A DNA stretch of 64,000 nucleotides, from positions 31,489-95,488 of the forward strand of contig JAIETV010000003.1 in NCBI GenBank assembly GCA_019744895.1. The letters run 5' to 3'. A program made the translations under genes and the position numbers. Below, in pieces: positions 1 to 10,205 of the stretch. Below the pieces are notes generated by a model. It was not told the DNA's origin. It worked only from the letters and a program-made list of their open reading frames with translations, and ran no database searches. The stretch is from Candidatus Babeliaceae bacterium. Its GTDB lineage: Bacteria > Babelota > Babeliae > Babelales > Babelaceae. The number at the start of each line of letters is the position of its first letter. The stretch's first letter is position 1.

Positions 1-1802
1 TCGTCATCCACACGCTCATTAAAGCAGGCAAGCGAAAGATAAGCAAGCGAAAGCTGACGCTTTATAAACATTCCCGTATCGATATTTTTTATAGTAATGA
101 GTGCAGCAATAAGCTCATCATGCAGCTTTATGCCAGATTTGTAATGCCCGCTAATACGTTTGAGTACTTCGGGCTGCCAAAGCCATTCTTCAAGCATCTG
201 TGACGGCAACTCAACAAAATCACGTTTCACATGGGTTCCTGAAAATGCATTAAGCTCAGTTGCTGCACACAGCGCGTGGACAGCATGGCCAAATTCATGA
301 AAAAAAGTATTAACATCATGACGCAGCAATAATGCAGGTTTTTCACCGATTGCTTTGGGAAAATTGGCAATCACTATAGAAACTGCCGGTATAATTCGGT
401 TACCCTTTTTATCACGTAACGCATGAATCATGCTCCCATGGCAGGCATGCGTATATTTATTATCACGGGGATGCAGATCAAGAAAAAGATAGCCCAAAAG
501 TTGGTTTTTTGATGAAGCCTTAATAAGTTTAACATCGTTATGCCAGAGGCGGTCTGCATGCGGCAACTTTTTGATATCGATCTGTTCAAAGTGCACGTCT
601 AAAAATTCTTCATATAACTCAAGCAATGCTTCTATGGTTTTTTCAAGTGGAAAATACTCTGCTATCGCCCGTTCATCTATGGCAGCATGTTTCTTTTTGT
701 AGTGCGCCATGACATACCGGGCATCCCAAGGCTTTAATCTGCCCTGTGCGGTTAATGTTATCTCTTTAGGTAATTCACGGACAAATGCTTCAAATTCGTG
801 TTCTGCCTTGCGGTGCACACGTTGTTCAATATCCTTCAAAAAATGTTCCACCCGCTCCGGGCTGCCGGCCATACTATCATCAAGATTGCAATGCGCATAT
901 GATGAATAGCCTAAAAGTTGTGCTATGGCGTGGCGGACCTTAATAACTTTTTTTAAAATTTCACTATTTTCAGGGTGAGCACGGTTGTTAAACTCATTCC
1001 ATAGCGCCTTGCGAGTCGATTCCACAGTACAATTTTCTAATACCAAATCCATGGTTGGGTAATCTGTTTTAAGGGTATACGTGTCGGCACCAGGATTTAA
1101 AAATGGAGCTACTTGTTCGTCGGTTAAGCCAAAAAGATCTTTTCGTGAAACAGTTATAGAACGAACATCTTTTGCGATATTAATCTCAAACTGTTGTGTA
1201 AATTGGACAAGCTCTTTTTGTAACTCTTTAAGCTTTGCTTGTTGTTCTTCAGCAAGGTCATACCCAGATCGTTTAAAATCTTTAAGCGATTCTGAGATAT
1301 AAAACTCTTCTTCTGCATTTAAATGTTCCTGAGCTTTGCTGCCATTAACATAGTCAATAAAGGCAGAATAAATATCTTTGTTCAAAGAAAGCGTGTCCAC
1401 AAAAAAAGTTTGGAGCTCCATTTCAAGTTGCTGGGCTGCATCACGCAGTTCTTTTTCAGGGTAAATCATGTGACTTAATGAAATAACACTCATTACTTTT
1501 TCACAATCTGCATTCATGGTATCCAGAGCGCGACACGTATTTTCAAAAGTTCTTTCTGTTGCTGGAATATTCTTAAGAATCGCAAGACGCTCACGTGTCA
1601 AATTTTTGACCTTTGTTACCAGATCTTGCATTTGAGTGACGGTGCGTGGACATAATGCAAGAGCATCGTCAGGAGTGGAAATAACATCTAAAATGGTTTT
1701 TGATGATCTTGTTTGTGCCATAAGTTTTCCTTGAATCTGGTAGATATACCATGCAACAGGCATGAGCCCGAGTATAAAGACGATAGTTCTAATACGCTTC
1801 AT
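1..1802 (-). CDS. M3-family oligopeptidase (thimet/OpdA type), C-terminus outside window
   Basis: The frame is open from ATG at 1802 to the window edge, giving about 600 residues without the C-terminus. It contains the zinc-binding HEFGH of the M3 signature FHEFGHAVHAL (bases 284-298), preceded by a typical long helical N-terminal region. M3 enzymes cut short peptides; cytosolic members finish peptide turnover. The N-terminus is odd: MKRIRTIVFILGLMPVAW looks like a signal anchor, whereas M3A enzymes are usually cytosolic. An internal ATG (MAQTRSS) about 30 residues in would give a soluble enzyme. If the first start is right, the peptidase is exported and could digest host-derived peptides. 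The family call is firm; the exact subfamily and location are not. The second glutamate ligand is expected downstream of HEFGH, in or beyond the visible part. Confidence 0.88.
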   Translation of the reverse strand, partial: MKRIRTIVFILGLMPVAWYIYQIQGKLMAQTRSSKTILDVISTPDDALALCPRTVTQMQDLVTKVKNLTRERLAILKNIPATERTFENTCRALDTMNADCEKVMSVISLSHMIYPEKELRDAAQQLEMELQTFFVDTLSLNKDIYSAFIDYVNGSKAQEHLNAEEEFYISESLKDFKRSGYDLAEEQQAKLKELQKELVQFTQQFEINIAKDVRSITVSRKDLFGLTDEQVAPFLNPGADTYTLKTDYPTMDLVLENCTVESTRKALWNEFNNRAHPENSEILKKVIKVRHAIAQLLGYSSYAHCNLDDSMAGSPERVEHFLKDIEQRVHRKAEHEFEAFVRELPKEITLTAQGRLKPWDARYVMAHYKKKHAAIDERAIAEYFPLEKTIEALLELYEEFLDVHFEQIDIKKLPHADRLWHNDVKLIKASSKNQLLGYLFLDLHPRDNKYTHACHGSMIHALRDKKGNRIIPAVSIVIANFPKAIGEKPALLLRHDVNTFFHEFGHAVHALCAATELNAFSGTHVKRDFVELPSQMLEEWLWQPEVLKRISGHYKSGIKLHDELIAALITIKNIDTGMFIKRQLSLAYLSLACFNERVDD

Positions 1803-1877
1803 TGTTACCCTTTTTTAATGAATAAACTTTAAGATACCCATAAAATATGAAAGTAGCAAAAACTATACTTAAAGCAG

Positions 1878-3857
1878 CTAGAAGCTGTCTTTTACCAACG
1901 CCTTAAGCTCCATCCATTGCTCACGAAGTGCAATTGCTTCTTCAAACTTAAAGTTCTGCGCGGCATGCTCCATCTGTGCTTCAAGCTCAAGTATTTTGCT
2001 TTGAATATCTGCTGAATTAATCTTGCCAGCATCTTTTGATGAGTCAGCCTTCTTTTTGCCTTTACGGGCTTCTATAATAGCTTTTTGAATAGGCGAAATC
2101 GATTTAGTTACCTCGCGCTGAACCGTCTGCGGGATAATACCATGCTTTTTGTTATAGGCCTGTTGCAATATACGTCGTCGGGCTGTTTCGTCCATAGCAG
2201 CCTGCATTGAATTGGTAATTTTATCTGCGTATAGAATAACTTTAGATTCACTGTTTCGCGCTGCGCGCCCAATGGTTTGAATCAAGGAACGCTTATCTCG
2301 CAAGAAACTTTCAACATCGGCATCCATAATAGCAACCAATGCAACTTCAGGAAGATCAAGGCCTTCACGAAGTAAGTTTACGCCCACTAAACAGTCAAAA
2401 ACGCCTTGACGAAGCTTATGAAGCAATTCGGTACGTTCAGGGGTTTTAATATCAGAATGTAAGTAACATACCTTAATCTGCTGCTCTTCAAGATAATGAG
2501 CAAACTCTTCTGCTAATTTTTTAGTAAGCACGGTAATAAGCGTTCTAAAGCCTTTTTCGCGCGTGTTTTTGACCTCTTTAATTAAATCGGCAATTTGGCC
2601 TTCACGCTTATGCACTTCAACAACTGGATCAATAAGTCCGGTGGGCCTAATAATCTGTTCAACGATAGTGTCGCTTTTTTGAAGCTCATAATCACCCGGT
2701 GTTGCTGAAACGAATATCACATCATTGAAATATTTTTCAATCTCAGAAAACTGTAACGGCCTATTGTCATAAGCGCTTGGCAGCCTGAAGCCATATTCAA
2801 TGAGTGATGTTTTTCGTGCGCGGTCGCCCGCGTACATACCACGTAGCTGTGGAATCGCAACATGTGATTCATCAATCATTAAAAGGAAATCTTGAAAGAA
2901 ATCAAACAAGCAAAACGGGGCTTGGCCTGACAAACGACCGTCAAAGTGAACCGAGTAATTTTCGATTCCTGGACAAAAACCGCGCTCTTTTAAAAGCTCC
3001 ATATCATGCGTTACGCGTGCCTTTATGCGTTCTTTATATACTTGGTTTTTTAATGTCGGTGCGTACTCATCCAATTCGGCTTTAATGCTTGCAAGAGCCG
3101 CATCCTTTTTTTCTTGCGTGGTAACAAAATATTTTGCCGGAAAAATTAAGGTATTATCGAGCTCACTTACTACCCTATTTTCATGCTTAGTCACCCAAGA
3201 AAGCCGCTGAATGAAGCTTCCATACATTTCTATACGTAATTTCTCTTTTTGATAGGGGAGATTAACTTCAATAACATCACCCTGCACCTGAAAGGTCCCC
3301 GATGAGCGTTCGATATCGTTTCTGGCGTATTGAATAAAAATGAGTCTTTTTATAAGCTCACCACGCGAAATTTCTTGGTTTAATGTTAATGAAAAAGCTA
3401 GATTTTTATAATCTGCAGGGTTTCCCAAAGAATAGATGCATGAAACTGACGCAATAACAATGGTGTCCTGCCGATTAATCATGCTGGCAGCAGCTTCTAT
3501 GCGTAAGCGCTCTATCTCGGAATTAACCTTTGTCTCTTTTGGGATATATATATCCTGAGCCGGCAAATACGATTCTGGCTGGTAATAATCGTAATAACTA
3601 ACAAAATAACAGACTTTGTTTTCGGGAAAAAAGAGTGAGAACTCTTCATATAACTGAGCAGCTAATGTTTTATTAGGGGAAAGAATCAACACCGGTTTAC
3701 TCTGCTGGGCTATGACATGTGCCATAGTAAATGTCTTTCCTGACCCTGTCACCCCTAAAAGAGTAGATTTACCTGGCCTAGATTCAACGAGTTTCTGTAT
3801 CGCCCTTGGTTGGTCGCCAGAAATCGGAAACGGGGAATGTAGCTTAAATATAGTCAT
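1878..3857 (-). CDS. uvrB: excinuclease ABC subunit B
   Basis: UvrB of 659 residues (E. coli 673), the damage-verifying helicase-like subunit of nucleotide excision repair. Visible: Walker A GVTGSGKTF near residue 35, the beta-hairpin region with YYDYYQPESY, helicase motif II MIDESH, helicase motif VI QTIGRAARN, and a C-terminal UVR helix pair (FEEAIALREQWMELK) that contacts UvrC. The ATG at 3857 (MTIFKLHSPFP) is chosen because family members begin there; a longer frame upstream adds 12 unrelated residues and runs into the palindromes at 3879-3923. The partner uvrC lies at 50.5 kb; uvrA is not in the window. Confidence 0.97.
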   Translation of the reverse strand: MTIFKLHSPFPISGDQPRAIQKLVESRPGKSTLLGVTGSGKTFTMAHVIAQQSKPVLILSPNKTLAAQLYEEFSLFFPENKVCYFVSYYDYYQPESYLPAQDIYIPKETKVNSEIERLRIEAAASMINRQDTIVIASVSCIYSLGNPADYKNLAFSLTLNQEISRGELIKRLIFIQYARNDIERSSGTFQVQGDVIEVNLPYQKEKLRIEMYGSFIQRLSWVTKHENRVVSELDNTLIFPAKYFVTTQEKKDAALASIKAELDEYAPTLKNQVYKERIKARVTHDMELLKERGFCPGIENYSVHFDGRLSGQAPFCLFDFFQDFLLMIDESHVAIPQLRGMYAGDRARKTSLIEYGFRLPSAYDNRPLQFSEIEKYFNDVIFVSATPGDYELQKSDTIVEQIIRPTGLIDPVVEVHKREGQIADLIKEVKNTREKGFRTLITVLTKKLAEEFAHYLEEQQIKVCYLHSDIKTPERTELLHKLRQGVFDCLVGVNLLREGLDLPEVALVAIMDADVESFLRDKRSLIQTIGRAARNSESKVILYADKITNSMQAAMDETARRRILQQAYNKKHGIIPQTVQREVTKSISPIQKAIIEARKGKKKADSSKDAGKINSADIQSKILELEAQMEHAAQNFKFEEAIALREQWMELKALVKDSF

Positions 3858-3878
3858 ATTTCGACTATACCATAAAAC

Positions 3879-3923
3879 AGTGGTTACCACCATAGCTACC
3901 TAAGCTGTTCGGTGGTAACCACT
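3879..3923 (-). promoter_or_regulatory. paired 11-bp palindromes upstream of uvrB (operator candidate, or terminator)
   Basis: GTGGTTACCAC (3880-3890) and GTGGTAACCAC (3912-3922) are each palindromic around one central base, and are centred 32 bp apart, about three helical turns. They are also complementary to each other and can form a 13-bp hairpin with a 19-nt loop. They lie 23-65 bp upstream of the uvrB ATG and downstream of the gene ending at 3950. No good T-run follows on the minus strand, so a pair of dimer-binding sites is at least as likely as a terminator. No copy was seen near umuD, uvrC or the XRE gene. Confidence 0.45.
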
Positions 3924-3949
3924 TTTATAAAGTTACGTATTTTTATGTT

Positions 3950-4540
3950 TTATTGCTGTTTTGAAGCCTCTATAACAAGAGCATTAAGTTTTGCCACATA
4001 GTAATCACTACGTGCTGCACTTGCACCTGTTGCTTCAATTAAATCTCTGTTGATATGTTGTTCATTCTTTAAAAACTCATCTTGTAGTTCTTTAGCTAAT
4101 ACATCAACATGATAATATAAAGCATTTGGGGCTTCTTGCTGCGGAATTTGGTCAATAAATGCGCGAAGTAAGTCAAAAACTTCTAAGCATTTTTGTTGAT
4201 CTTCAGGCAAATAAACTCTATAACCGTCAGTTCTTAAAATATCAGTAATATAGTCCTGATAAAAATCGTCGCCATCTTGCTTGAATACATTATCGATTTT
4301 CCTGAAAAGTTCATTTGCTGTAACAGGTTGCTTTACTGGATTTTTAACTTCATGCAAACAAGCGTTTTGCTGGGTGAAATAAACAGACGCCATGTAACCG
4401 AAAATTGCTCCGACACCGGCATAGAGTAATACTGTACTGATAGGAATAGCATATGAATTATCGCCACAATGTATTGCGCTTGGTGCAAATACTGCTGCTG
4501 TCAGGGCTGCAAAAAGTAAAGATTGTTTGATTAATGTCAT
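3950..4540 (-). CDS. exported or membrane-anchored protein of unknown function
   Basis: 196 residues, family not recognised. A signal peptide (MTLIKQSLLFAALTAAVF) is followed by a second hydrophobic segment at about residues 34-53 (VLLYAGVGAIFGYMASVYF) and a polar helical domain of about 140 residues. A Cys follows the first hydrophobic stretch (AIHC), but the -1 His does not make a lipobox. It probably sits in the inner membrane with its C-terminal domain on one face. It is followed on the same strand by the uvrB palindromes. Confidence 0.7.
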   Translation of the reverse strand: MTLIKQSLLFAALTAAVFAPSAIHCGDNSYAIPISTVLLYAGVGAIFGYMASVYFTQQNACLHEVKNPVKQPVTANELFRKIDNVFKQDGDDFYQDYITDILRTDGYRVYLPEDQQKCLEVFDLLRAFIDQIPQQEAPNALYYHVDVLAKELQDEFLKNEQHINRDLIEATGASAARSDYYVAKLNALVIEASKQQ

Positions 4541-4663
4541 AAAAACCTCCTAAGATATACTGAGATCGTGATGAAATCAGATCTCTCAATTAATATTAAC
4601 AAATAGAGTATTTTTGTCAAAGTTATAGCATGATAGCAGCTCTTGATGGGTGTTTTAGGAAAT

Positions 4664-5365
4664 TTATATAGAAGTATTAAAAAAGAAAGAGCTATCTGTT
4701 GGATTTTTAGACCATTTTTGTAATTGATCGACATAGCGCAATAAGTGCTCTTTTGATCGGTAGCCGGCAGAAGAATTAGTAGTTCTAAAATGTGTATTTA
4801 AATAATCTTTTGTTTTTTGGTACCCATCAAGCATTAGCATCATTCTTGCTGCAAAACGATCTGCATAGCGTTCTTCAAACCATTTGTTGAAAGCAAAAGA
4901 TAAAATTACAGATGGAATAATAGAGCAAGCTAGCGAAGAAATCTTTGGCCTTGCTGCAAAAAAAAGACTACTAGCTACAACAGATATAAAACACCCTTTG
5001 GAAAAATATGCCGATTGGGCATGCCCTAATTCATGAAAAAGCGCATAATCGTTATATGAAATCTTTTTTTGAGAGGCAGGATTTTTAGACTTTTCTAAAA
5101 TCCCAGCCTGAACTTGGGGACTTAACGATATAAAGGGATCTGGATACCTCACATAGTAGCCGTCGCTATTTCTAAATTCGCCATTTATACCATAAGATTG
5201 GTCATTATCCAATTTAAATTTAACATCACGCGAACCTACTTGTTGCGCCATACTCATGCAATAGACAAGAACCTGATCTCTTTCTTGAGAGGTCAATGAA
5301 GAGAGTTGCGTAAAATTGTATGCAAGTAAGACTACAGATATCATTTTTTTGGTAATACTATACAT
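4664..5365 (-). CDS. M48-like membrane zinc metalloprotease
   Basis: 233 residues. HELGH (in YALFHELGHAQSAYF) provides the HExxH zinc ligands and catalytic Glu; about 50 residues later EERYADRFA supplies the third ligand in the M48 pattern (ExxxD-like). Between them are two hydrophobic segments, as in HtpX/Ste24-type enzymes. An N-terminal hydrophobic segment (MISVVLLAYNFTQL) may be a signal sequence. The ATG at 5365 is preferred over a GTG 14 codons upstream because AGGTG lies at good spacing before it. HtpX-like proteases clear damaged membrane proteins; this one is shorter than HtpX, and its substrate is unknown. The protease class is well supported, the subfamily is not. Confidence 0.75.
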   Translation of the reverse strand: MYSITKKMISVVLLAYNFTQLSSLTSQERDQVLVYCMSMAQQVGSRDVKFKLDNDQSYGINGEFRNSDGYYVRYPDPFISLSPQVQAGILEKSKNPASQKKISYNDYALFHELGHAQSAYFSKGCFISVVASSLFFAARPKISSLACSIIPSVILSFAFNKWFEERYADRFAARMMLMLDGYQKTKDYLNTHFRTTNSSAGYRSKEHLLRYVDQLQKWSKNPTDSSFFFNTSI

Positions 5366-5447
5366 TCTAGCACCTGATTTATTAAGTAAGGTGTTATTTT
5401 TTGCCACTTCTTATAATATTACCAAATAGAAATTTTTATGTCTAAGG

Positions 5448-6110
5448 CTATCCCAATAAGTCATTATGTGGCCCCTGTTGCCAATCTTCACTGAACTTTT
5501 CGATTCCTGCTTGCGAAAGTGGATGGTCAACAAGCTCGTTAAACACTTCAGGTGGCATAGTAATAGCATCTGCACCAAGAAGAATCGAACCCTCAACCTG
5601 TTCTTTTGTCCTGATGGAGGCTACCAAAAGCTCTGACTCATAACTGTAGGTGTCAAGCATTTCCTGAACCGATGAGGCAATTTCAAGACCATCAATGCCA
5701 TTGTCGAATAATCTGCCGATGAAAACAGAGATATAGTTCACGCCAAGCTTTGCTACTTCAAGAGCCTGGCTTAAACTAAACACTAGTGTGACATTAACAG
5801 GGATATCTTCTTGAATAAGTTGCGCAATAACGGGTAGATATTGTGCACAGCAGGGAATTTTAACTACCATAGTGTCTGTTAAACGTGCGATAACACGCGC
5901 TTGTTCATATACTTTGTGAGGTTCGTGCTCTGTTACTTGCAAATTTATTTCAGCTTCTGGCAATACGCGTACAATTTCTCGCACTATTTTTAAGGGTGAT
6001 TCTTGTTGTGCTTTAAGTAAACTTGGATTAATAGTTACTCCATCAATTAATCCTGTTTGAGCATATTCGGCTATTTTTTTATAGTCTGCAGAATCTAAAA
6101 AAATTTTCAT
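5448..6110 (-). CDS. transaldolase / fructose-6-phosphate aldolase (TalC/FSA type)
   Basis: 220 residues, matching the short decameric TalC/FSA subfamily. MKIFLDSADYKKI opens the TIM barrel, INPSLL is the conserved substrate loop, and the Schiff-base lysine is in VVKIP. These enzymes either transfer dihydroxyacetone units in the pentose phosphate pathway or cleave fructose-6-phosphate; sequence alone does not separate the two. Its ATG overlaps the stop of the upstream gene by one base (TAATG), which suggests translational coupling. It complements glk, pgi and gpmI in this window as part of a reduced sugar-phosphate network. Confidence 0.88.
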   Translation of the reverse strand: MKIFLDSADYKKIAEYAQTGLIDGVTINPSLLKAQQESPLKIVREIVRVLPEAEINLQVTEHEPHKVYEQARVIARLTDTMVVKIPCCAQYLPVIAQLIQEDIPVNVTLVFSLSQALEVAKLGVNYISVFIGRLFDNGIDGLEIASSVQEMLDTYSYESELLVASIRTKEQVEGSILLGADAITMPPEVFNELVDHPLSQAGIEKFSEDWQQGPHNDLLG

Positions 6111-6568
6111 TATATACCTTTTTTATCTAAGAATTTTGTTTCTTCAAGCTCCTTTTTTACCGCTTGTAGCCTTGCATCAGTATTCTTTTGGTCAATAAGC
6201 ATTATTATTTCTTCCCAAAGCTTTTTTTGTAAAAACATCTCGGAAAAAACTTGTGGATATTTTCGGAGATATTTTTGAAAATTCGGATCTTTAAATTTTT
6301 TAAAGCAGCGAACTACATTTTTTGCACGTAATTCAAATAACGCGTCGTTAACTTCAGGCTCTTGAGAACTATATTTTTGCACAAGGTCTCTGAGCGAAAC
6401 TACTTCAGAGTAAGACAGCAATCTTGATTGATCTGTTTCATATGCAGTACAAAATTCTATAAATGTATTACGGTATTTTTCTGCTTCAGCCTGCTCATAG
6501 CTGGGTGGCATGTCTAAGGCCAGCATGCTTGAAACATATAACGTTATTACTACAAGCTTTTTCACCAA
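6110..6568 (-). CDS. small exported protein of unknown function
   Basis: 152 residues beginning with a signal peptide (MVKKLVVITLYVSSMLA) and continuing as a charged, mostly helical domain rich in Lys, Glu and Phe. No family is recognised. Its stop overlaps the start of the transaldolase gene by one base, so the two are probably cotranscribed. It is one of many exported proteins of 90-170 residues in this window and belongs to the candidate host-interaction set. Confidence 0.7.
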   Translation of the reverse strand: MVKKLVVITLYVSSMLALDMPPSYEQAEAEKYRNTFIEFCTAYETDQSRLLSYSEVVSLRDLVQKYSSQEPEVNDALFELRAKNVVRCFKKFKDPNFQKYLRKYPQVFSEMFLQKKLWEEIIMLIDQKNTDARLQAVKKELEETKFLDKKGI

Positions 6569-6669
6569 AAATAACCCTAACTTTTAAACTACACTAAAAA
6601 ATAATTCAGCTTTCAATTTCAAAAACAAATAACTATCAGGTTTAGGTAGTATCCATACTATACAGTAAA

Positions 6670-6704
6670 AAAATCTAGGGACTTTTTTCAAGTCCCTAGA
6701 TTTT
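6670..6704 (-). terminator. rho-independent terminator
   Basis: A perfect 15-bp stem (left arm 6670-6684, right arm 6690-6704) with a 5-nt loop. Read on the minus strand it is followed by a run of seven T. It ends the leuS operon, downstream of the gene stopping at 6718. Confidence 0.9.
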
Positions 6705-6717
6705 ATAGCTCAATAAT

Positions 6718-7158
6718 TTATCTTCCTGCTTTTATAATGCTCCTGTATTTTTTTATAATTCCAGTTAAAAGAAGATCACACGGCGCAAAAACTTGTGGGT
6801 CTTTAACTTTTTCTAATTGCTGTTTTAAATATGCTATTTGTTCAGCTGTGACTTTTTCTTTAGAGCATTTGATGGCATTGCTTACTTTTTCAATACGCCA
6901 TTCAATTGCACGCTCATGTCCTTGGTCTGCTGAATCGTTCAAATAACGTTCATAAAGCTGAAGACGATATATACTTCTTTCATCATCAAAAGGATCTCCG
7001 GATATTAAAGGCACTTGGCTTAACAAAACATACGCTTCATTATATTTTTCCTGAGGCGTTAGTGAGTCATTATAAACTGGCAAATCATCTGGCAGCTCGA
7101 ATCCCTTAGAGACTACTAACAGCGGCAAAAGAGAGGCCAAGAGAATTATTTTTTTCAT
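6718..7158 (-). CDS. small exported protein of unknown function
   Basis: 146 residues with a clear signal peptide (MKKIILLASLLPLLVVSKG) and a polar helical mature region containing YNEAYVLLSQ and two Cys (CSKEK, CDLLL). The length and repeated helix pattern would suit a Sel1/TPR-like fold, and DQGHERAIEWRI resembles part of a Sel1 unit, but one unit is not enough for an assignment. It follows leuS by 11 nt on the same strand and ends just before a strong terminator. Confidence 0.68.
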   Translation of the reverse strand: MKKIILLASLLPLLVVSKGFELPDDLPVYNDSLTPQEKYNEAYVLLSQVPLISGDPFDDERSIYRLQLYERYLNDSADQGHERAIEWRIEKVSNAIKCSKEKVTAEQIAYLKQQLEKVKDPQVFAPCDLLLTGIIKKYRSIIKAGR

Positions 7159-7169
7159 AAATTTTTTTT

Positions 7170-9620
7170 TTAAGATAGGTTTACTACAAAATTTACCATT
7201 TTATGCGGCACATAAATAGTTTTTTTGATTGTTTGACCAGCAAGCCATTTTGAAATCGACTCACGCGCAAGCGTTTCGACTTCAACCTGGCTGGCATGCG
7301 TAGAAACTACGATAGTGCCGCGCAATTTACCGTTAACTTGAATGGCGATCGTGTCATTTAATGTTACAATATATTCAGCGTCAAAGGTTGGCCAAGAACA
7401 ATCTTCTAGTTTTTTAGCTAAAAGAACTTCTAAAAGTTCACTAGCCATATGTGGCGCCATACTTGATAACAGGACAAAAATCTTTTCAGCAGAGAGCATA
7501 CTGAATTTCATACCCTTATCCAGGGCATCATTAACAAACTCCATAAAGGCAGCAAGTGCCGTGTTTGGTTTATACAAATCCAAGCGCTCCTGAAAATCTT
7601 TTATAAATCTATTAAGACGCTCAAGTACATCGCGAGAATCTTGCGCATCTTTTAAAACAATTTCCGGTTGAATAAAATAGTTCCATAAGCGGTTTGCAAA
7701 ACGTTTGATACCTTGCAAGCCGTTATCTTGCCATTCACAATCAAGCTCGGGTGGCCCCATAAAAAGAATATACATACGCAAAACATCACTACCGAATTCT
7801 TTAACCATATCGTCAGGGTTAACAACGTTACCTTTAGATTTGGACATTTTCTCAACAAGGCCAGACTTTTCTGAATACTTATTTACCATGCCTTGATTAA
7901 ACAAGTGAGTAAATGGCTCATTAAATGGCAAATAACCTAGATCATATAATACTTTTACATAAAAGCGTGAATATAATAAATGCAAAATCGCATGCTCAAT
8001 GCCACCAACATACAAATCTACCGGCAACCAATAATCGATGTCTTCTTTCTTGAATGGCCCTTTATTATAATCAGGGTCTGGATAACGCAAAAAATACCAG
8101 CATGAGCCTGCCCATTGAGGCATGGTATTTGTTTCACGCTGAGCAGGGCCGCCACAGTCTGGACATAGAACGTTCACCCATTCGCGTATTGCGGCCAAAG
8201 GAGATTCGCCGGTGCCTGTTGGTTGATAATTTTTAACATCAGGCAACGTAACTGGCAGTTGATCTTCTGGTACCGGTATTATACCGCATGCTCCACAATG
8301 TATAAGAGGAATCGGCTCGCCCCAATAGCGCTGACGAGAAAAAAGCCAATCACGTAATTTATACTGAGTTTTTTTAACCGCGAAACCCTTTTCAACAGCA
8401 TAATGCATAAGGTCATCGCGTATCGTGCCTGCAATGTTGCCCGCGTAGGGTGTCGGCTCTAAAAGAATGCCGTTTTGCATATCTGTATAACAGACTTCAA
8501 GATTTTCTACACGCGTGCGAAATACAGGGTCCTGTGGAACCAGCACAACTTTGAGTGGGATAGCGTATTTTTTTGCAAAAGCAAAATCGCGTTCGTCATG
8601 CGCAGAGCATTTTACAATGCCTGTGCCATAGTCTGCAAGCACAAATTGCGCAACCCATATAGGTAAATCTTTGCCTGTTACAGGATCTTGTAAGTAACGG
8701 CCGGTAAATATACCAAGCGGCTCTTTTACAAACCGTTCTTTATCGCGGTTACGCTCAATAACCATGCGTTCGCAAAAATCTAAAATTTCATGTTTGTTTG
8801 CAACACCCTCAATAAGTGTTGGCAATAATGGGTGATCTGGGGCTATCACTACAAATGTATCTGCATAAAAAGCTTCAAAGTGTGTTGAATAGGTCTGAAT
8901 CTCTAAGTTAGTATCTTTAACATATGCAGTAAATAATAAACCTTCAGATTTGCCAATCCAGTTGCGCTGCATAGATTTTACTTTTTCCGGCCAGTCAAGT
9001 TTATCAAGACCGTCCAGTAATTTTTCTGCATAATTGGTAATACGTAGCACCCATTGCCGTATCTGCTTAACTTCAACACGAGTTCCACAACGCTCGCAAT
9101 GTCCATTGATAACCTCTTCATTAGCAAGGCCGGTTAAATCCTTTGGACACCAGTTAATGGGCATATTAGCCTCATAAGCTAGTCCTGCTTTATACATCTG
9201 CAGAAAGATCCATTGGGTCCAATGGTAATACTTCGGGTCGGTAGTATTGAGTTCTTTTGTCCAGTCATATAATGCTGCAACGTCTTGTAATTGACGTTTG
9301 AATGTCGCGATATTTTTGGCGGTATTTATGGCTGGTGGTATCCCATTTTTAATTGCATCATTTTCAGCTGGAAGACCGAAAGCGTCCCAGCCCATAGGAT
9401 GCAAAATATTATACCCCTGTAACCATTTGATTCGTGTATATACATCAGAAAGCACATACCCGCGCCAGTGGCCCACATGCAACCCTGCCCCTGAAGGATA
9501 CGGGAACATATCTAAACAGTAGTATTTTTTGCCTGAGCCGGCAGGCTTACTTGCCGCAGGTGGTTTTTCTTGCCATCGTTTCTGCCATTTTTTTTCTATG
9601 GCACGCGTATCATAATTCAT
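7170..9620 (-). CDS. leuS: leucyl-tRNA synthetase
   Basis: 816 residues (E. coli 860). It charges tRNA-Leu. Class I signatures are present: HVGHW, the HIGH-box equivalent, in [12 protein letters not shown] near residue 48, and KMSKSKGN near residue 590. The inserted CP1 editing domain carries the [11 protein letters not shown] segment. A zinc-knuckle-like CERCG and a second CGAC/CPDCGG pair are visible. The ATG at 9620 matches family N-termini ([13 protein letters not shown]). It is flanked by genes for small exported proteins on the same strand, an arrangement repeated through the window. Confidence 0.98.
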   Translation of the reverse strand: MNYDTRAIEKKWQKRWQEKPPAASKPAGSGKKYYCLDMFPYPSGAGLHVGHWRGYVLSDVYTRIKWLQGYNILHPMGWDAFGLPAENDAIKNGIPPAINTAKNIATFKRQLQDVAALYDWTKELNTTDPKYYHWTQWIFLQMYKAGLAYEANMPINWCPKDLTGLANEEVINGHCERCGTRVEVKQIRQWVLRITNYAEKLLDGLDKLDWPEKVKSMQRNWIGKSEGLLFTAYVKDTNLEIQTYSTHFEAFYADTFVVIAPDHPLLPTLIEGVANKHEILDFCERMVIERNRDKERFVKEPLGIFTGRYLQDPVTGKDLPIWVAQFVLADYGTGIVKCSAHDERDFAFAKKYAIPLKVVLVPQDPVFRTRVENLEVCYTDMQNGILLEPTPYAGNIAGTIRDDLMHYAVEKGFAVKKTQYKLRDWLFSRQRYWGEPIPLIHCGACGIIPVPEDQLPVTLPDVKNYQPTGTGESPLAAIREWVNVLCPDCGGPAQRETNTMPQWAGSCWYFLRYPDPDYNKGPFKKEDIDYWLPVDLYVGGIEHAILHLLYSRFYVKVLYDLGYLPFNEPFTHLFNQGMVNKYSEKSGLVEKMSKSKGNVVNPDDMVKEFGSDVLRMYILFMGPPELDCEWQDNGLQGIKRFANRLWNYFIQPEIVLKDAQDSRDVLERLNRFIKDFQERLDLYKPNTALAAFMEFVNDALDKGMKFSMLSAEKIFVLLSSMAPHMASELLEVLLAKKLEDCSWPTFDAEYIVTLNDTIAIQVNGKLRGTIVVSTHASQVEVETLARESISKWLAGQTIKKTIYVPHKMVNFVVNLS

Positions 9621-9657
9621 AAAATATTCTTTTATTGTGAAGTAAACTACGCTCTTA

Positions 9658-10110
9658 CTATAACGTATTTTTGCTCTTTATTCCATGGCACATGAGCTTG
9701 CCCGCTCTTACTGAAAGAGATTTTTCCAAGCCATACTTTTGAGCAAATAACTTGCTGCCAAAAATGCTTACCCTGTTGTGTTTCCTTTCGTAGGCTAACC
9801 AATTTAAGGCAAGAGCCTTACGAATATGTTCATCATGTACCCCATCAAGAAAATTTTGTCGCACAAGCTGATCACTACAACAGGCTAATGCCTCTGGCAA
9901 GCAACATTCTGTGAATATTCCAAAAAAATCTGGTACCGATTGAGGAATTTCTTGCGCTTCTTGGTCAATTTGTTTTTTTATAACATTTTCACGCGCTTTA
10001 ATTTCAATTGCTGCCCGTAATATAACAGGCAAGCTTGCACGCTCCTGATAGTTATCCATTGCTGATAATATACGCATCAAAAAAATCATAAGACAGCAGA
10101 ACTTTTTCAT
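9658..10110 (-). CDS. small exported protein of unknown function
   Basis: 150 residues with an N-terminal hydrophobic signal ([18 protein letters not shown]). The mature part is helical and has four further Cys, including the [10 protein letters not shown] cluster that could form disulfides after export. No family is recognised. It is 37 nt upstream of leuS on the same strand and could be the first gene of that operon. Exported disulfide-containing proteins would fit the exported thioredoxin-like proteins at 14.6 and 21.5 kb. Confidence 0.65.
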   Translation of the reverse strand: MKKFCCLMIFLMRILSAMDNYQERASLPVILRAAIEIKARENVIKKQIDQEAQEIPQSVPDFFGIFTECCLPEALACCSDQLVRQNFLDGVHDEHIRKALALNWLAYERKHNRVSIFGSKLFAQKYGLEKSLSVRAGKLMCHGIKSKNTL

Positions 10111-10205
10111 AACAACCTATACTTTTTTTAACAAGATATTATCTTCTTAAAAAAGTATAATTAAAAACTTGATACAAAAAATAGATTGATCTTACTCCGG
10201 CACGC

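Noticed and set aside
5580..5600. GAATCGAACCCTC, resembling the T-loop of a tRNA
   Set aside because: It lies inside the transaldolase coding frame, and no acceptor or anticodon stems surround it.
7342..8236. Plus-strand open frames opposite leuS
   Set aside because: They are antisense shadows of a well-conserved gene, with no family features or ribosome sites.
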